From an uncultured Clostridium sp. (GTDB lineage Bacteria; Bacillota; Clostridia; TANB77; CAG-508): a stretch of DNA of 13,213 bases. A model generated the notes under the pieces. The model did not search any database. It had not been told where the DNA came from and worked only from the letters and a program-made list of their open reading frames with translations. The stretch covers positions 1 through 13,213 of the forward strand of contig CABQAZ010000032.1 in the NCBI GenBank assembly GCA_902462295.1, given 5' to 3'. How positions within the stretch are numbered: position 1 is the first letter of the stretch; every line of letters begins with the position of its first letter. Below are positions 1-5,823 of this stretch, piece by piece. Both the position numbers and the translations under genes were made by a program.

Positions 1-211
1 TCACACTATTTCCATGTCCTCTATGGTCATTTATTACACATACATATCCATTTTCCGCTAAATAATCCATAAATTTAAAATATCTCTCTTTATGTTCTGA
101 CATTCCATGTGAAATTTGTACAATTCCTTTTATTTCACCTTTTGGAATTGCATATGCTAATTCTATTTTTAATTCATCACTACTTGATTTTATAAAGTCC
201 TTTTTTATCAT
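1..211 (-). CDS. Alpha/beta hydrolase, monoacylglycerol lipase-like (N-terminal part)
   Basis: The first 70 residues of a serine hydrolase run off the left edge. The visible part has the strand-loop motif IVQISHGMSEH at about residues 30-40, whose HG forms the oxyanion-hole region, and then VCVINDHRGHGNS near residues 57-69. That pair is typical of the Hydrolase_4 / monoglyceride lipase / lysophospholipase group of the alpha/beta-hydrolase superfamily, which cleaves acyl esters. The nucleophile elbow and the catalytic Asp and His lie outside the window, so substrate cannot be judged. The ATG at 211 is preceded by a good Shine-Dalgarno (GTGAGGAAAT). No signal peptide is seen, so a cytoplasmic enzyme is expected. 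It starts 28 bases after the stop of the tail-anchored gene at 240-623, with no separate promoter visible, so the two are probably co-transcribed. Confidence 0.85.
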   Translation of the reverse strand, partial: MIKKDFIKSSSDELKIELAYAIPKGEIKGIVQISHGMSEHKERYFKFMDYLAENGYVCVINDHRGHGNSV

Positions 212-239
212 ATTTCCTCACTTTACTCTAATTCACTTT

Positions 240-623
240 TTATTTTGCTAATAATCCTATAACTATAGCAATTATTATCATACATATTACAATTCCTATA
301 TAAATTTTAATTGTTGTTTTTTGTCTTTTAGCTATTTTCTTGCTTTCTTTTTCTGTTTCACAAGCTTCTGCATTATCAATTTCTTCATTTATTTCTTCAT
401 TCTTTTCGTAATATCCATTTAAAATTTTTTCTGCTTCACCTTTAGAGTTTTCTTGTATGTATACAACAAATTTTCCTATATATTCAGGAGTTATTCTTCC
501 CATCCATTTTTCTTCTAATTCAATCTTATATTTAATGTTATTTTTATCAAATTCTTTTTTTAAGTATTCTAAGATTTTATCTTCTTTTAAGACCTCTATT
601 ATCTTAATCCAATTTTCAGACAT
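240..623 (-). CDS. Small tail-anchored protein, DUF2007-like N-terminal domain
   Basis: 127 residues. Residues 1-70 (NWIKIIEVLKEDKILEYLKK, then an alternating strand region with FVVYIQE and a final helix EAEKILNGYY) resemble the compact alpha/beta layout of DUF2007 'putative signal transducing protein' domains: a W/V start, a helix that tracks a 'which is shorter-lived' side chain set, and a C-terminal 'e.A..il' helix. This is an inference from pattern only. Residues 73-103 are a charged Glu/Lys linker, and residues 105-125 are one hydrophobic membrane segment ending in LLAK, so the N-domain should face the cytoplasm. RBS AAAAGGAG sits 8 bases before the ATG. A sigma-A-like promoter lies just upstream (657-685). 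No enzymatic residues are recognised; function unknown. Confidence 0.75.
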   Translation of the reverse strand: MSENWIKIIEVLKEDKILEYLKKEFDKNNIKYKIELEEKWMGRITPEYIGKFVVYIQENSKGEAEKILNGYYEKNEEINEEIDNAEACETEKESKKIAKRQKTTIKIYIGIVICMIIIAIVIGLLAK

Positions 624-656
624 TAGTGTTCTCCTTTTAAATAATCCTTATCTTAT

Positions 657-685
657 ATAATACGACGACTTTCTTTAAAGTTCAA
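657..685 (-). promoter_or_regulatory. Sigma-A-type promoter for the tail-anchored gene
   Basis: On the minus strand TTGAAC (680-685) and TATTAT (657-662) are separated by 17 bases. The site lies between the yjjX stop codon and the ATG at 623, so it could drive the tail-anchored gene and the hydrolase independently of the upstream operon. Consensus match only. Confidence 0.6.
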
Positions 686-688
686 TAG

Positions 689-1291
689 TTATTTTTCAAC
701 ATCTTTTTCTAAGTTCTTACATCTTTTAATAAAAAGTCCACTAGCTATAGCTGATTTTGTAGCTTCCATAACAGCTGTTGTTCTTGAATTATATTTTCCA
801 TCTCCTATATCTTGTAATCCTGTACATTCTCTAGCTCTAAGATACAAATCAAGATTAGTCTTTTTTATTTCTTCAATATCTTTCTCTGGTATTGTCCAAG
901 AGCTACTTTTGCCAAATGAATATAAATCTTGTTGTTCATTATAAATACATACAATTTGCTCACTTGCATATAAATTAGTCAATTTACCATCTATAATTAC
1001 TTTGTTTGTATCATCTATACCAGCTTCACAACTAACATGATAGTCAATTTTTATTCCTCTTTCATTAAGTGTTTTTTCGTGCTTTTTTCTAATATTGTTT
1101 ATTCGATTATATGCACCTTGATATGTATCATTTCCAAAAGGTTGAGCTGGCACTCCTGACTCAGCTTTACCAGAATATACTTTTACTTCAAACTCCTCTT
1201 CTGGGAAATATTGTAAAAATGCAAGTCTTATTCCATCAATCTTATCTTTTGACGTTGTTGCAATTAACAAAGTTATTTTTTGTTTTTCCAT
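689..1291 (-). CDS. yjjX: Non-canonical purine NTP phosphatase (inosine/xanthosine triphosphatase), YjjX family
   Basis: 200 residues of the YjjX/DUF84 family, which hydrolyses ITP and XTP (phosphate release) and so cleans the nucleotide pool. The N-terminal strand plus loop LLIATTSKDKIDGIRLAF (8-25) is the nucleotide-binding start, followed by the family signature ESGVPAQPFGNDTYQGA (44-60) and NRI. A Glu/Asp patch SCEAGIDD (87-94) matches the metal-binding region, and GDGKYNSRTTAVMEATKSAI (163-182) the C-terminal active-site helix. It is slightly longer than the usual 170-180 residues. The RBS GAAAGGAAAG precedes the ATG. The gene begins 49 bases after the stop of the transglutaminase-like gene, and a TATAAT occurs in that gap but without a good -35, so read-through from the upstream operon is plausible. 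Confidence 0.88.
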   Translation of the reverse strand: MEKQKITLLIATTSKDKIDGIRLAFLQYFPEEEFEVKVYSGKAESGVPAQPFGNDTYQGAYNRINNIRKKHEKTLNERGIKIDYHVSCEAGIDDTNKVIIDGKLTNLYASEQIVCIYNEQQDLYSFGKSSSWTIPEKDIEEIKKTNLDLYLRARECTGLQDIGDGKYNSRTTAVMEATKSAIASGLFIKRCKNLEKDVEK

Positions 1292-1340
1292 AAAAACTTT
1301 CCTTTCTTTTTTATTTTCGTAATAATATTATACATCCTCA

Positions 1341-2462
1341 CTACCTTCCATCATATGGATCTTCTTTCCAGTTACGAAACATCTCTTTAAATCGGATAAT
1401 TTTTGAGTTTGTATCTTCTAATTCTTTTTCATCAAATTGTCTAAAAATCTCTTCTGGGTTATCTTTTGTAACATCAATTATATAAGGAATATCATCTATA
1501 TATACTATTAAACAGCGTGTATATCTAGTTCCTACACCAGGCTCATTTTCGACTTCCATCCATACCTTTTTTCTAAATCTAACACCTATTTTAGTATCTA
1601 CAACTTCTTTTAGAAATTCATATATGCCAGCAGAATCAAGATTATAGTCTTCCTTTAATATTTGTACCGTATATTGTAAAAAACTTATATCATCTGAATC
1701 AATATTATCATTCTCAGATGTTTCAATCTCTTCACTATTCTCATTATTTTTTTTATTTGATTTTTCTCTTTTTTCTTCAATATAATCTTTTGCAATTTTT
1801 CCTCTGCTTTCATTAAGTTTTTCTAATACAGGTCCAAATTTGTCATAAGGATCCTCAAGAATCTTAATTCCCTCTATTGTTAATCCCGTTTTCACTCTTG
1901 TTAGATCTTTTATTTGTGTAAAATCATCTAAATCTAGTAATGCACAATACTCATTACAAGCAATTCCCACTAAATAATGGGTATTTGCTTCATCCCAAAT
2001 GATACATACATCATATTTCTTTGAATGGTCTAAAAATTTAATAGATTTTGCAAGTATTCTAGCAACTTCAAAACAATTTCTTCTATTATGTTTTTTTCTA
2101 TTTTTCCTCCATATAGAATCAGCTTTTCTTCCATATTCATCTGGTAAATAGAAAGTATCATCATCGTTCTTTTTTATGTATGATAGAACATTATCATCAT
2201 AAGTATAATCTTCACATAACTTTTGATATATTTTCAATATTTTCTCTTCGTCACTAATATTACCTTCTCCTAATTCATTAATAAATGATTTTAGTTCATC
2301 TGATATTACCCAATCATCAGTATCTATTCCTATACATAAATCATTTGCTGTTCCAGATATACGATATGATTGTTCCGAATTTGGCTCTAATATAATAGTA
2401 GGCTTTCTTTTTAAATCATTCGTTACTAATTTATTCAGTTTTCCCAATCTATTTAAGTTCAT
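1341..2462 (-). CDS. Transglutaminase/papain-like putative cysteine enzyme, paralog A
   Basis: 373 residues, no signal peptide. Residues 72-92 (DEEKILKIYQKLCEDYTYDD) resemble the start of a transglutaminase core, where a helix ends in a 'YD' before the catalytic Cys. Then come KKHNRRNCFEVAR with Cys130 on a helix start, NTHYLVGI with His162, and LLDLDDF with Asp177/179/180, spaced like a Cys-His-Asp triad. A linker of mostly charged residues (about 226-258) leads to a C-terminal part (260-345) that shares YN.DS.G..E and RY.RCL with the neighbouring paralog and ends in YIIDVTKDN. The gene follows its paralog by 19 bases and has RBS AAAGGAG. The fold assignment is inference; I do not recognise a named family, and protease, amidase or crosslinking activity are all possible. 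It could also be a non-catalytic binding module. Confidence 0.72.
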   Translation of the reverse strand: MNLNRLGKLNKLVTNDLKRKPTIILEPNSEQSYRISGTANDLCIGIDTDDWVISDELKSFINELGEGNISDEEKILKIYQKLCEDYTYDDNVLSYIKKNDDDTFYLPDEYGRKADSIWRKNRKKHNRRNCFEVARILAKSIKFLDHSKKYDVCIIWDEANTHYLVGIACNEYCALLDLDDFTQIKDLTRVKTGLTIEGIKILEDPYDKFGPVLEKLNESRGKIAKDYIEEKREKSNKKNNENSEEIETSENDNIDSDDISFLQYTVQILKEDYNLDSAGIYEFLKEVVDTKIGVRFRKKVWMEVENEPGVGTRYTRCLIVYIDDIPYIIDVTKDNPEEIFRQFDEKELEDTNSKIIRFKEMFRNWKEDPYDGR

Positions 2463-2481
2463 ATATTTCTCCTTTCAAAAA

Positions 2482-3495
2482 TTATCCCCCATAATACTTA
2501 TATTGATTTTCTAATGGATTAAATACAAATAAGTTTTTATCTAAATCATCTAATTTTATAATTGATAAATTTTTACTAATACTATCTAACAAATATGTTT
2601 TACCATTAAAATCAAAGTACAAACATCTTTCATATCTTCTTTCATTAGCATTCTTATCTTCTTTCCATATCTTTTCAATTTTAATCCCAGATTTCTCAAT
2701 TAAAAATCTTATATATTCAAAAAATCCTTGTGAATCAATATTATATTTATTTATTGCTTTAATTGACGCCTTTATATACATAATAAAATCTTTATTTTCT
2801 AAATTATCTCTTGCTTCTTCAATTTCTTTTAATTCATCTAATCTATTTTGATTAAATTTATCAAGTACATTTTTAAAAATTCCCTTTTCATCTCTTAAAA
2901 TATGTATTCCCTTAATAGTTAGTCCCATCTTTAATCTTGTAAGGTCTTTAATACTATTAAAATCATCTTGATCTAATATTATACTATAATTTTCTCCTGT
3001 TAAACCTACAACATAATGAGTGTTGTCTCTATCTCCAATCATAAATGCTTCTAATTTGTTATTCTCCCCAATTAATGTATTTATAGCTTTAGCATAAAAT
3101 CTTGAAAATTCATAACAAATTCTTCTATTATGCTTTTTTCTTTTTTCTATCCATTCTTGTCCTACAATACGTCCATACCAATCCACAGCAATATATTTAA
3201 TATTTGTTAAATCACTTGTATCTCTTTTAAAAAAATATAAAACATTTGCATCATATATATAATTCATGCATATAAACTCATATACTTTAATTATTTTTTC
3301 TTCTAAATTAAGAGATTTATTGGGTAATAAACTATCAACATAATCTTTAATTTTATCTTCCATTTCCCATTTTACTGTATCATATTCTATCCAATTTTCC
3401 CTCAAGTCTCTACCAGGTTCTAAAATTATTTTATAGTCTCCGTCTAACTTTTGACATATCTCATTATAAAAACTTTTTATATATTTGTCTTCCAT
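2482..3495 (-). CDS. Transglutaminase/papain-like putative cysteine enzyme, paralog B
   Basis: 337 residues, cytoplasmic by appearance. It aligns with paralog A over most of its length: both share IILEP near the N-terminus (24-27 here), the helix LEEKIIKVYEFICMNYIYDANV (64-85), KKHNRRICYEFSR with Cys127, NTHYVVGL with His160, LDQDDF with Asp175/177/178, and IKDLTR.K.GLTI.GI.IL (182-200). The C-terminal region (about 235-315) shares YNIDSQGFFEY and RRYERCLYF with paralog A, and TYLLDSISKN occupies the position of YIIDVTKDN. Conservation of Cys, His and Asp in both copies argues that the active site matters. It lies between the 97-residue protein (22-base gap) and paralog A (19-base gap), so the three form one transcript. 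The RBS is modest (ATGGAGAAAT). Function is not known. Confidence 0.72.
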   Translation of the reverse strand: MEDKYIKSFYNEICQKLDGDYKIILEPGRDLRENWIEYDTVKWEMEDKIKDYVDSLLPNKSLNLEEKIIKVYEFICMNYIYDANVLYFFKRDTSDLTNIKYIAVDWYGRIVGQEWIEKRKKHNRRICYEFSRFYAKAINTLIGENNKLEAFMIGDRDNTHYVVGLTGENYSIILDQDDFNSIKDLTRLKMGLTIKGIHILRDEKGIFKNVLDKFNQNRLDELKEIEEARDNLENKDFIMYIKASIKAINKYNIDSQGFFEYIRFLIEKSGIKIEKIWKEDKNANERRYERCLYFDFNGKTYLLDSISKNLSIIKLDDLDKNLFVFNPLENQYKYYGG

Positions 3496-3518
3496 TTAAT
3501 ATTTCTCCATTTCCTATA

Positions 3519-3812
3519 CTAATTATATTTTACTATTAATTTATTATCATTAGAATTAATTTTTCCTTTTCTAATTAAATTTTCATACACATCTTTCTCA
3601 ATCAATTTTTGATATGTCTCTTCTAATATTTCTGTTTTTACACCTACACTAATTAGAATTCTTATAGCTGTTTCTTTTTTTATTTTAAAAAATAATGCTT
3701 CATCCTCTAAGAATTTTTTTATTTTTTCATTTTTTTCGCAATCTTCATTTTTACTTCTTCTTAGTCTTATCATAGCTTCGTTCATAACTTTTATAACAAC
3801 AAACTTATCCAT
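3519..3812 (-). CDS. 97-residue protein of unknown function, first gene of the transglutaminase-like operon
   Basis: A basic, helix-rich protein beginning MDKFVVIKVMNEAMIRLRRS, with a charged central stretch and a helix ISVGVKTEILEETYQKLIEK (54-73). No membrane segment, signal peptide or known motif is seen. The start at 3812 is chosen because an AAAGAAAGGGAT ribosome site lies just upstream. A longer in-frame version from 3890 would start inside the spacer of the promoter at 3879-3907, upstream of the expected transcription start, so it could not be made from that transcript. It stands 22 bases before paralog B, which suggests a shared role with the two cysteine-enzyme-like proteins, for example as a partner or regulator. 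That is inference from position only. Confidence 0.7.
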   Translation of the reverse strand: MDKFVVIKVMNEAMIRLRRSKNEDCEKNEKIKKFLEDEALFFKIKKETAIRILISVGVKTEILEETYQKLIEKDVYENLIRKGKINSNDNKLIVKYN

Positions 3813-3878
3813 ATTTATCCCTTTCTTTGTTATCCTATTTATTTTTCCATAAAAAAATAATATATTTCTATTCTCTCT

Positions 3879-3907
3879 ATTATATAACATAAAACTAATA
3901 ATTTCAA
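3879..3907 (-). promoter_or_regulatory. Sigma-A-type promoter of the transglutaminase-like operon
   Basis: On the minus strand TTGAAA (3902-3907) and a perfect TATAAT (3879-3884) are spaced by 17 bases. It lies upstream of the 97-residue gene and should drive that gene, paralog B and paralog A, possibly also yjjX. Transcription is expected to begin near 3872, leaving a leader of about 60 bases. Confidence 0.75.
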
Positions 3908-3925
3908 CTAACTATCTCTTCTAAT

Positions 3926-3959
3926 GTATTTAATTTATGGATAATATCACCTTAAATAC
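3926..3959 (-). terminator. Weak AT-rich hairpin after queH
   Basis: GTATTTAA and TTAAATAC form an 8-bp AT-rich stem around an 18-base loop, starting 5 bases after the queH stop codon. There is no following T-tract on the minus strand, so it would be a poor intrinsic terminator. It may only be a 3'-end stabilising stem or chance. Confidence 0.25.
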
Positions 3960-3964
3960 AATAT

Positions 3965-4532
3965 TTACTGGTATATATTATTTTCCTTATCTTTCTTAAT
4001 CTGTTTACTATATCTATCTTCTTCACTAAATACACATCCACAATATTTTTGCATATACAATCCAAGTTCTCTAGCTTCATTTTGTCCCTCTCTAAAACCT
4101 GGTCTAAAATCTCTATACAAAAAAATCAAATTATATTTTTGTGCCAATTCCTCTCCTATTTGTTTAAGAGCTTCATGATTTTGATATGGACTAATCAATA
4201 ATGTAGTAGAAAAAACATCATATCCGTTTTCTTTTGCATATTTAGCAGTCTGCTCTAGACGTATTCTGTAGCAATATTTAACACATCTATTTTCTAAATC
4301 ATCTACTACATTTTTACAAAATTCTTTCAATCCATAATTTTCTTCAAATATAGCATTTATACCGTATAGATTTTGTGTACTCTTTTAAAGTATCTCTTCT
4401 TGCTTTGTATTCCATATATGGATGTATATTAGGATTAAACCAATATACAGTTGGTTCTATATTTTCTTCTCTTAAACTCTTTATACAGTACACACTACAT
4501 GGTGCACAGCAAGTATGTAATAACAATTTCAT
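3965..4532 (-). CDS. queH: Epoxyqueuosine reductase QueH, interrupted by a +1 frameshift at 4364
   Basis: QueH (formerly DUF208) reduces epoxyqueuosine to queuosine in tRNA, the last step of queuosine synthesis, using an Fe-S centre and a vicinal Cys pair. Reading 4532-4365, skipping plus-strand base 4364 and continuing 4363-3965 gives 188 residues with every family motif: HTCCAPC at 6-12 (Cys8, Cys9, Cys12), YWFNPNIHPYMEYKARRDTL at 30-49, RCVKYCYRIRL at 82-92, FSTTLLISPYQ at 107-117, FLYRDFRPGFREGQ at 137-150 and KYCGC at 162-166. Without the skip the frame reads KSI-RYKCYI and stops at 4344. With it the protein reads KSI-GIN-AIFEENYG, as the family does. RBS AAGGAGG lies 5 bases before the ATG, and the start is 42 bases after ruvB, a common clostridial pairing. 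Intact flanks argue for recoding, a recent mutation or an assembly error rather than old decay. Confidence 0.92.
4362..4364 (-). other. Candidate +1 frameshift site in queH (NTA-C-GGN)
   Basis: The coding strand reads TCT ATA CGG TAT in zero frame. Dropping the C gives ATA GGT ATA AAT and restores QueH. The zero frame reaches TGA five codons after CGG. The site matches the one in rsgA (10189-10191) at T-Y-T-R-T-A-C-G-G-W. Confidence 0.6.
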
Positions 4533-4574
4533 TTTTTCCTCCTTTTCCGCATTTTATATTTTTCTCTGTAAATA

Positions 4575-5612
4575 TTAAATAATTTTAGTTTGATAATCAT
4601 ATCCCAGATGTTCATATGCTGACGGCATTACTACCCTCCCTCTTGGAGTTCTAGAAATAAAACCAATTTGAATTAAATATGGTTCATATACATCTTCTAT
4701 TGTATCAATTTCTTCTCCTAATGAAACAGCAATCGTTTCTAATCCTACGGGTCTACCATTATATTGTTTTATCATAACTTCTAGCATTCTTCTATCTACT
4801 TCATCTAATCCTATTTCATCTATCTCTAACTGATTTAATGCATGTTTTGCTATTTTTAAATCAATTTCTCCATTCCCCAAAACTACTGCATAATCTCTTA
4901 CTCTTTTTAACAATCTATTTGCAATTCTAGGCGTACCTCTTGATCTTCTTGCAATCTCCATTGCAGATTTCTCATCTATTTCTACTCCTAATATTTTAGC
5001 AGACCTTTTTACTATTACTGTTAAATCCTCTGGTGAATATAATTCCAATTTATGAATAATTCCAAACCTATCTCTTAGCGGAGTAGTAAGTGAACCAGCT
5101 TTTGTTGTAGCTCCTATCAATGTAAATTTAGGTAAATCAATCCTAATTGACTTTGCACTCGGACCTGTTCCTATCACTATATCCAATGTATAATCTTCTA
5201 ATGCAGGATATAAAATTTCTTCTACATTTTTACTTAATCTATGAATCTCATCTATAAATAATACATCATGTTCTGACAATGTAGTTAATATCGCTGCCAA
5301 ATCTCCAGGTTTTTCTATTGCAGGACCTGAAGTTATTTTTATATTTGATTTCATTTCATTTGCAATTATGTTTGCTATTGTAGTTTTTCCTAATCCAGGT
5401 GGCCCATAAAACAAACAATGATCAAGTGGTTCTTTTCTCTTCTTGGCTGCTTCTATATATATTCTCATATTTTCTTTCACTTTTGTTTGACCTATATATT
5501 CATCTAATGATTGAGGTCTTAATGAACTTTCTAATCTTTCCTCTTGTCCATTCTCTAGCTCAGGTCTAGTTATTGGCGAATTTTCTAATTCAGATTGCAT
5601 TTTATTCTCCAT
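4575..5612 (-). CDS. ruvB: Holliday junction branch migration DNA helicase RuvB
   Basis: 345 residues, standard length. RuvB is the hexameric AAA+ motor that, with RuvA, drives branch migration of Holliday junctions and works with RuvC in recombinational repair. Visible motifs are the N-terminal LRPQSLDEYIGQ (31-42), Walker A YGPPGLGKTT (69-78), Walker B VLFIDEIHRL (117-126), sensor I IGATTKAG (166-173) followed by PLRDRFG with the arginine finger region (178-184), sensor II RGTPRIANRLLKRVRD, and the winged-helix end with RTPRGRVVMPSAYEHLGY. The ATG at 5612 has a strong AGGAGGA site upstream and a near-consensus promoter 39 bases further. ruvA is not in the window. queH follows 42 bases downstream. 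Its VGL motif uses a GTA-GGA junction with no extra base, a useful contrast to the queH and rsgA breaks. Confidence 0.98.
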   Translation of the reverse strand: MENKMQSELENSPITRPELENGQEERLESSLRPQSLDEYIGQTKVKENMRIYIEAAKKRKEPLDHCLFYGPPGLGKTTIANIIANEMKSNIKITSGPAIEKPGDLAAILTTLSEHDVLFIDEIHRLSKNVEEILYPALEDYTLDIVIGTGPSAKSIRIDLPKFTLIGATTKAGSLTTPLRDRFGIIHKLELYSPEDLTVIVKRSAKILGVEIDEKSAMEIARRSRGTPRIANRLLKRVRDYAVVLGNGEIDLKIAKHALNQLEIDEIGLDEVDRRMLEVMIKQYNGRPVGLETIAVSLGEEIDTIEDVYEPYLIQIGFISRTPRGRVVMPSAYEHLGYDYQTKII

Positions 5613-5650
5613 TATTAATCAAGTTCCTCCTGTTGATTTATTTTATTGAA

Positions 5651-5679
5651 ATTATATCAGAATTAATCTAATTTTTCAA
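5651..5679 (-). promoter_or_regulatory. Sigma-A-type promoter of ruvB-queH
   Basis: On the minus strand TTGAAA (5674-5679) and a perfect TATAAT (5651-5656) are separated by 17 bases, with the ruvB RBS AGGAGGA about 20 bases downstream of the -10. Confidence 0.78.
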
Positions 5680-5730
5680 TGTTTTTATATTCTATATGAT
5701 TACATATTTTCATATATTTAAAATATCATT

Positions 5731-5812
5731 AAAATTGCCCCTAAAATACCCGGTCCCAGAGGTGCAAAATGAAAATTGCACTTAAAATACCCGGTCCCAA
5801 AGGTGCAAAAAG
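5731..5812 (+). repeat. Two tandem 41-bp repeats upstream of the MATE gene
   Basis: Unit 1 is 5731-5771 and unit 2 is 5772-5812, differing at only four of 41 positions. The shared core is TAAAATACCCGGTCCCA followed by AGGTGCAAAA. Each unit has inverted ends: in unit 2 TTGCACTT pairs with AGGTGCAA (8 bp with one G-U), in unit 1 the same stem has one mismatch. The GC-rich core stands out from the very AT-rich surroundings. Each unit also carries an AGAGGTG/AAAGGTG Shine-Dalgarno-like string. The repeats lie between the divergent ruvB and MATE genes and end at the MATE ribosome site. They could be operators, RNA elements, a duplicated leader-peptide cassette or a dispersed short repeat. No spacer is present, so this is not CRISPR. 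Confidence 0.85.
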
Positions 5813-5819
5813 GAAGTGA
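5769..5819 (+). CDS. Candidate 16-residue leader peptide MKIALKIPGPKGAKRK
   Basis: An ATG within repeat unit 1 opens a short frame across unit 2, encoding a very basic peptide with a PGP turn. It has its own SD-like AGAGGTG (5758-5764) and stops at 5817-5819, five bases before the TTG of the MATE gene, so translation could be coupled. The same reading of unit 1 gives KIAPKIPGPRGAK and ends at a TGA overlapping this ATG (ATGA), but that frame has no standard start. Short length and repeat origin mean the frame could be chance. Confidence 0.35.
   Translation: MKIALKIPGPKGAKRK
5811..5818 (+). promoter_or_regulatory. Ribosome binding site that decides the TTG start of the MATE gene
   Basis: AGGAAGTG lies five bases before the TTG at 5824. 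The in-frame TTG at 5776 sits inside the repeat and gives a non-family N-terminus (HLKYPVPKVQKG), so 5824 is preferred. The next in-frame ATG would remove most of the first membrane helix. Confidence 0.65.
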
Positions 5820-5823
5820 ACCA

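Noticed and set aside
1292..1340. Separate promoter for yjjX
   Set aside because: A TATAAT is present but the matching -35 (TATGAT) is poor; read-through from the upstream operon explains expression equally well.
1660..1680. A third TACGG site, in paralog A
   Set aside because: It is read as TAT ACG GTA in the intact frame, so CGG is out of frame and no shift is needed.
4741..4770. Idea that every TAGG on the coding strand gains a false C by a systematic base-calling error
   Set aside because: ruvB has GTA GGA here, and paralog B has GTA GGA near 3170, both without an extra base, so a simple motif-wide error is not supported, though a sporadic error is not excluded.
5731..5812. Possible CRISPR array
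   Set aside because: Only two directly abutting units with no spacer between them and no cas genes nearby.
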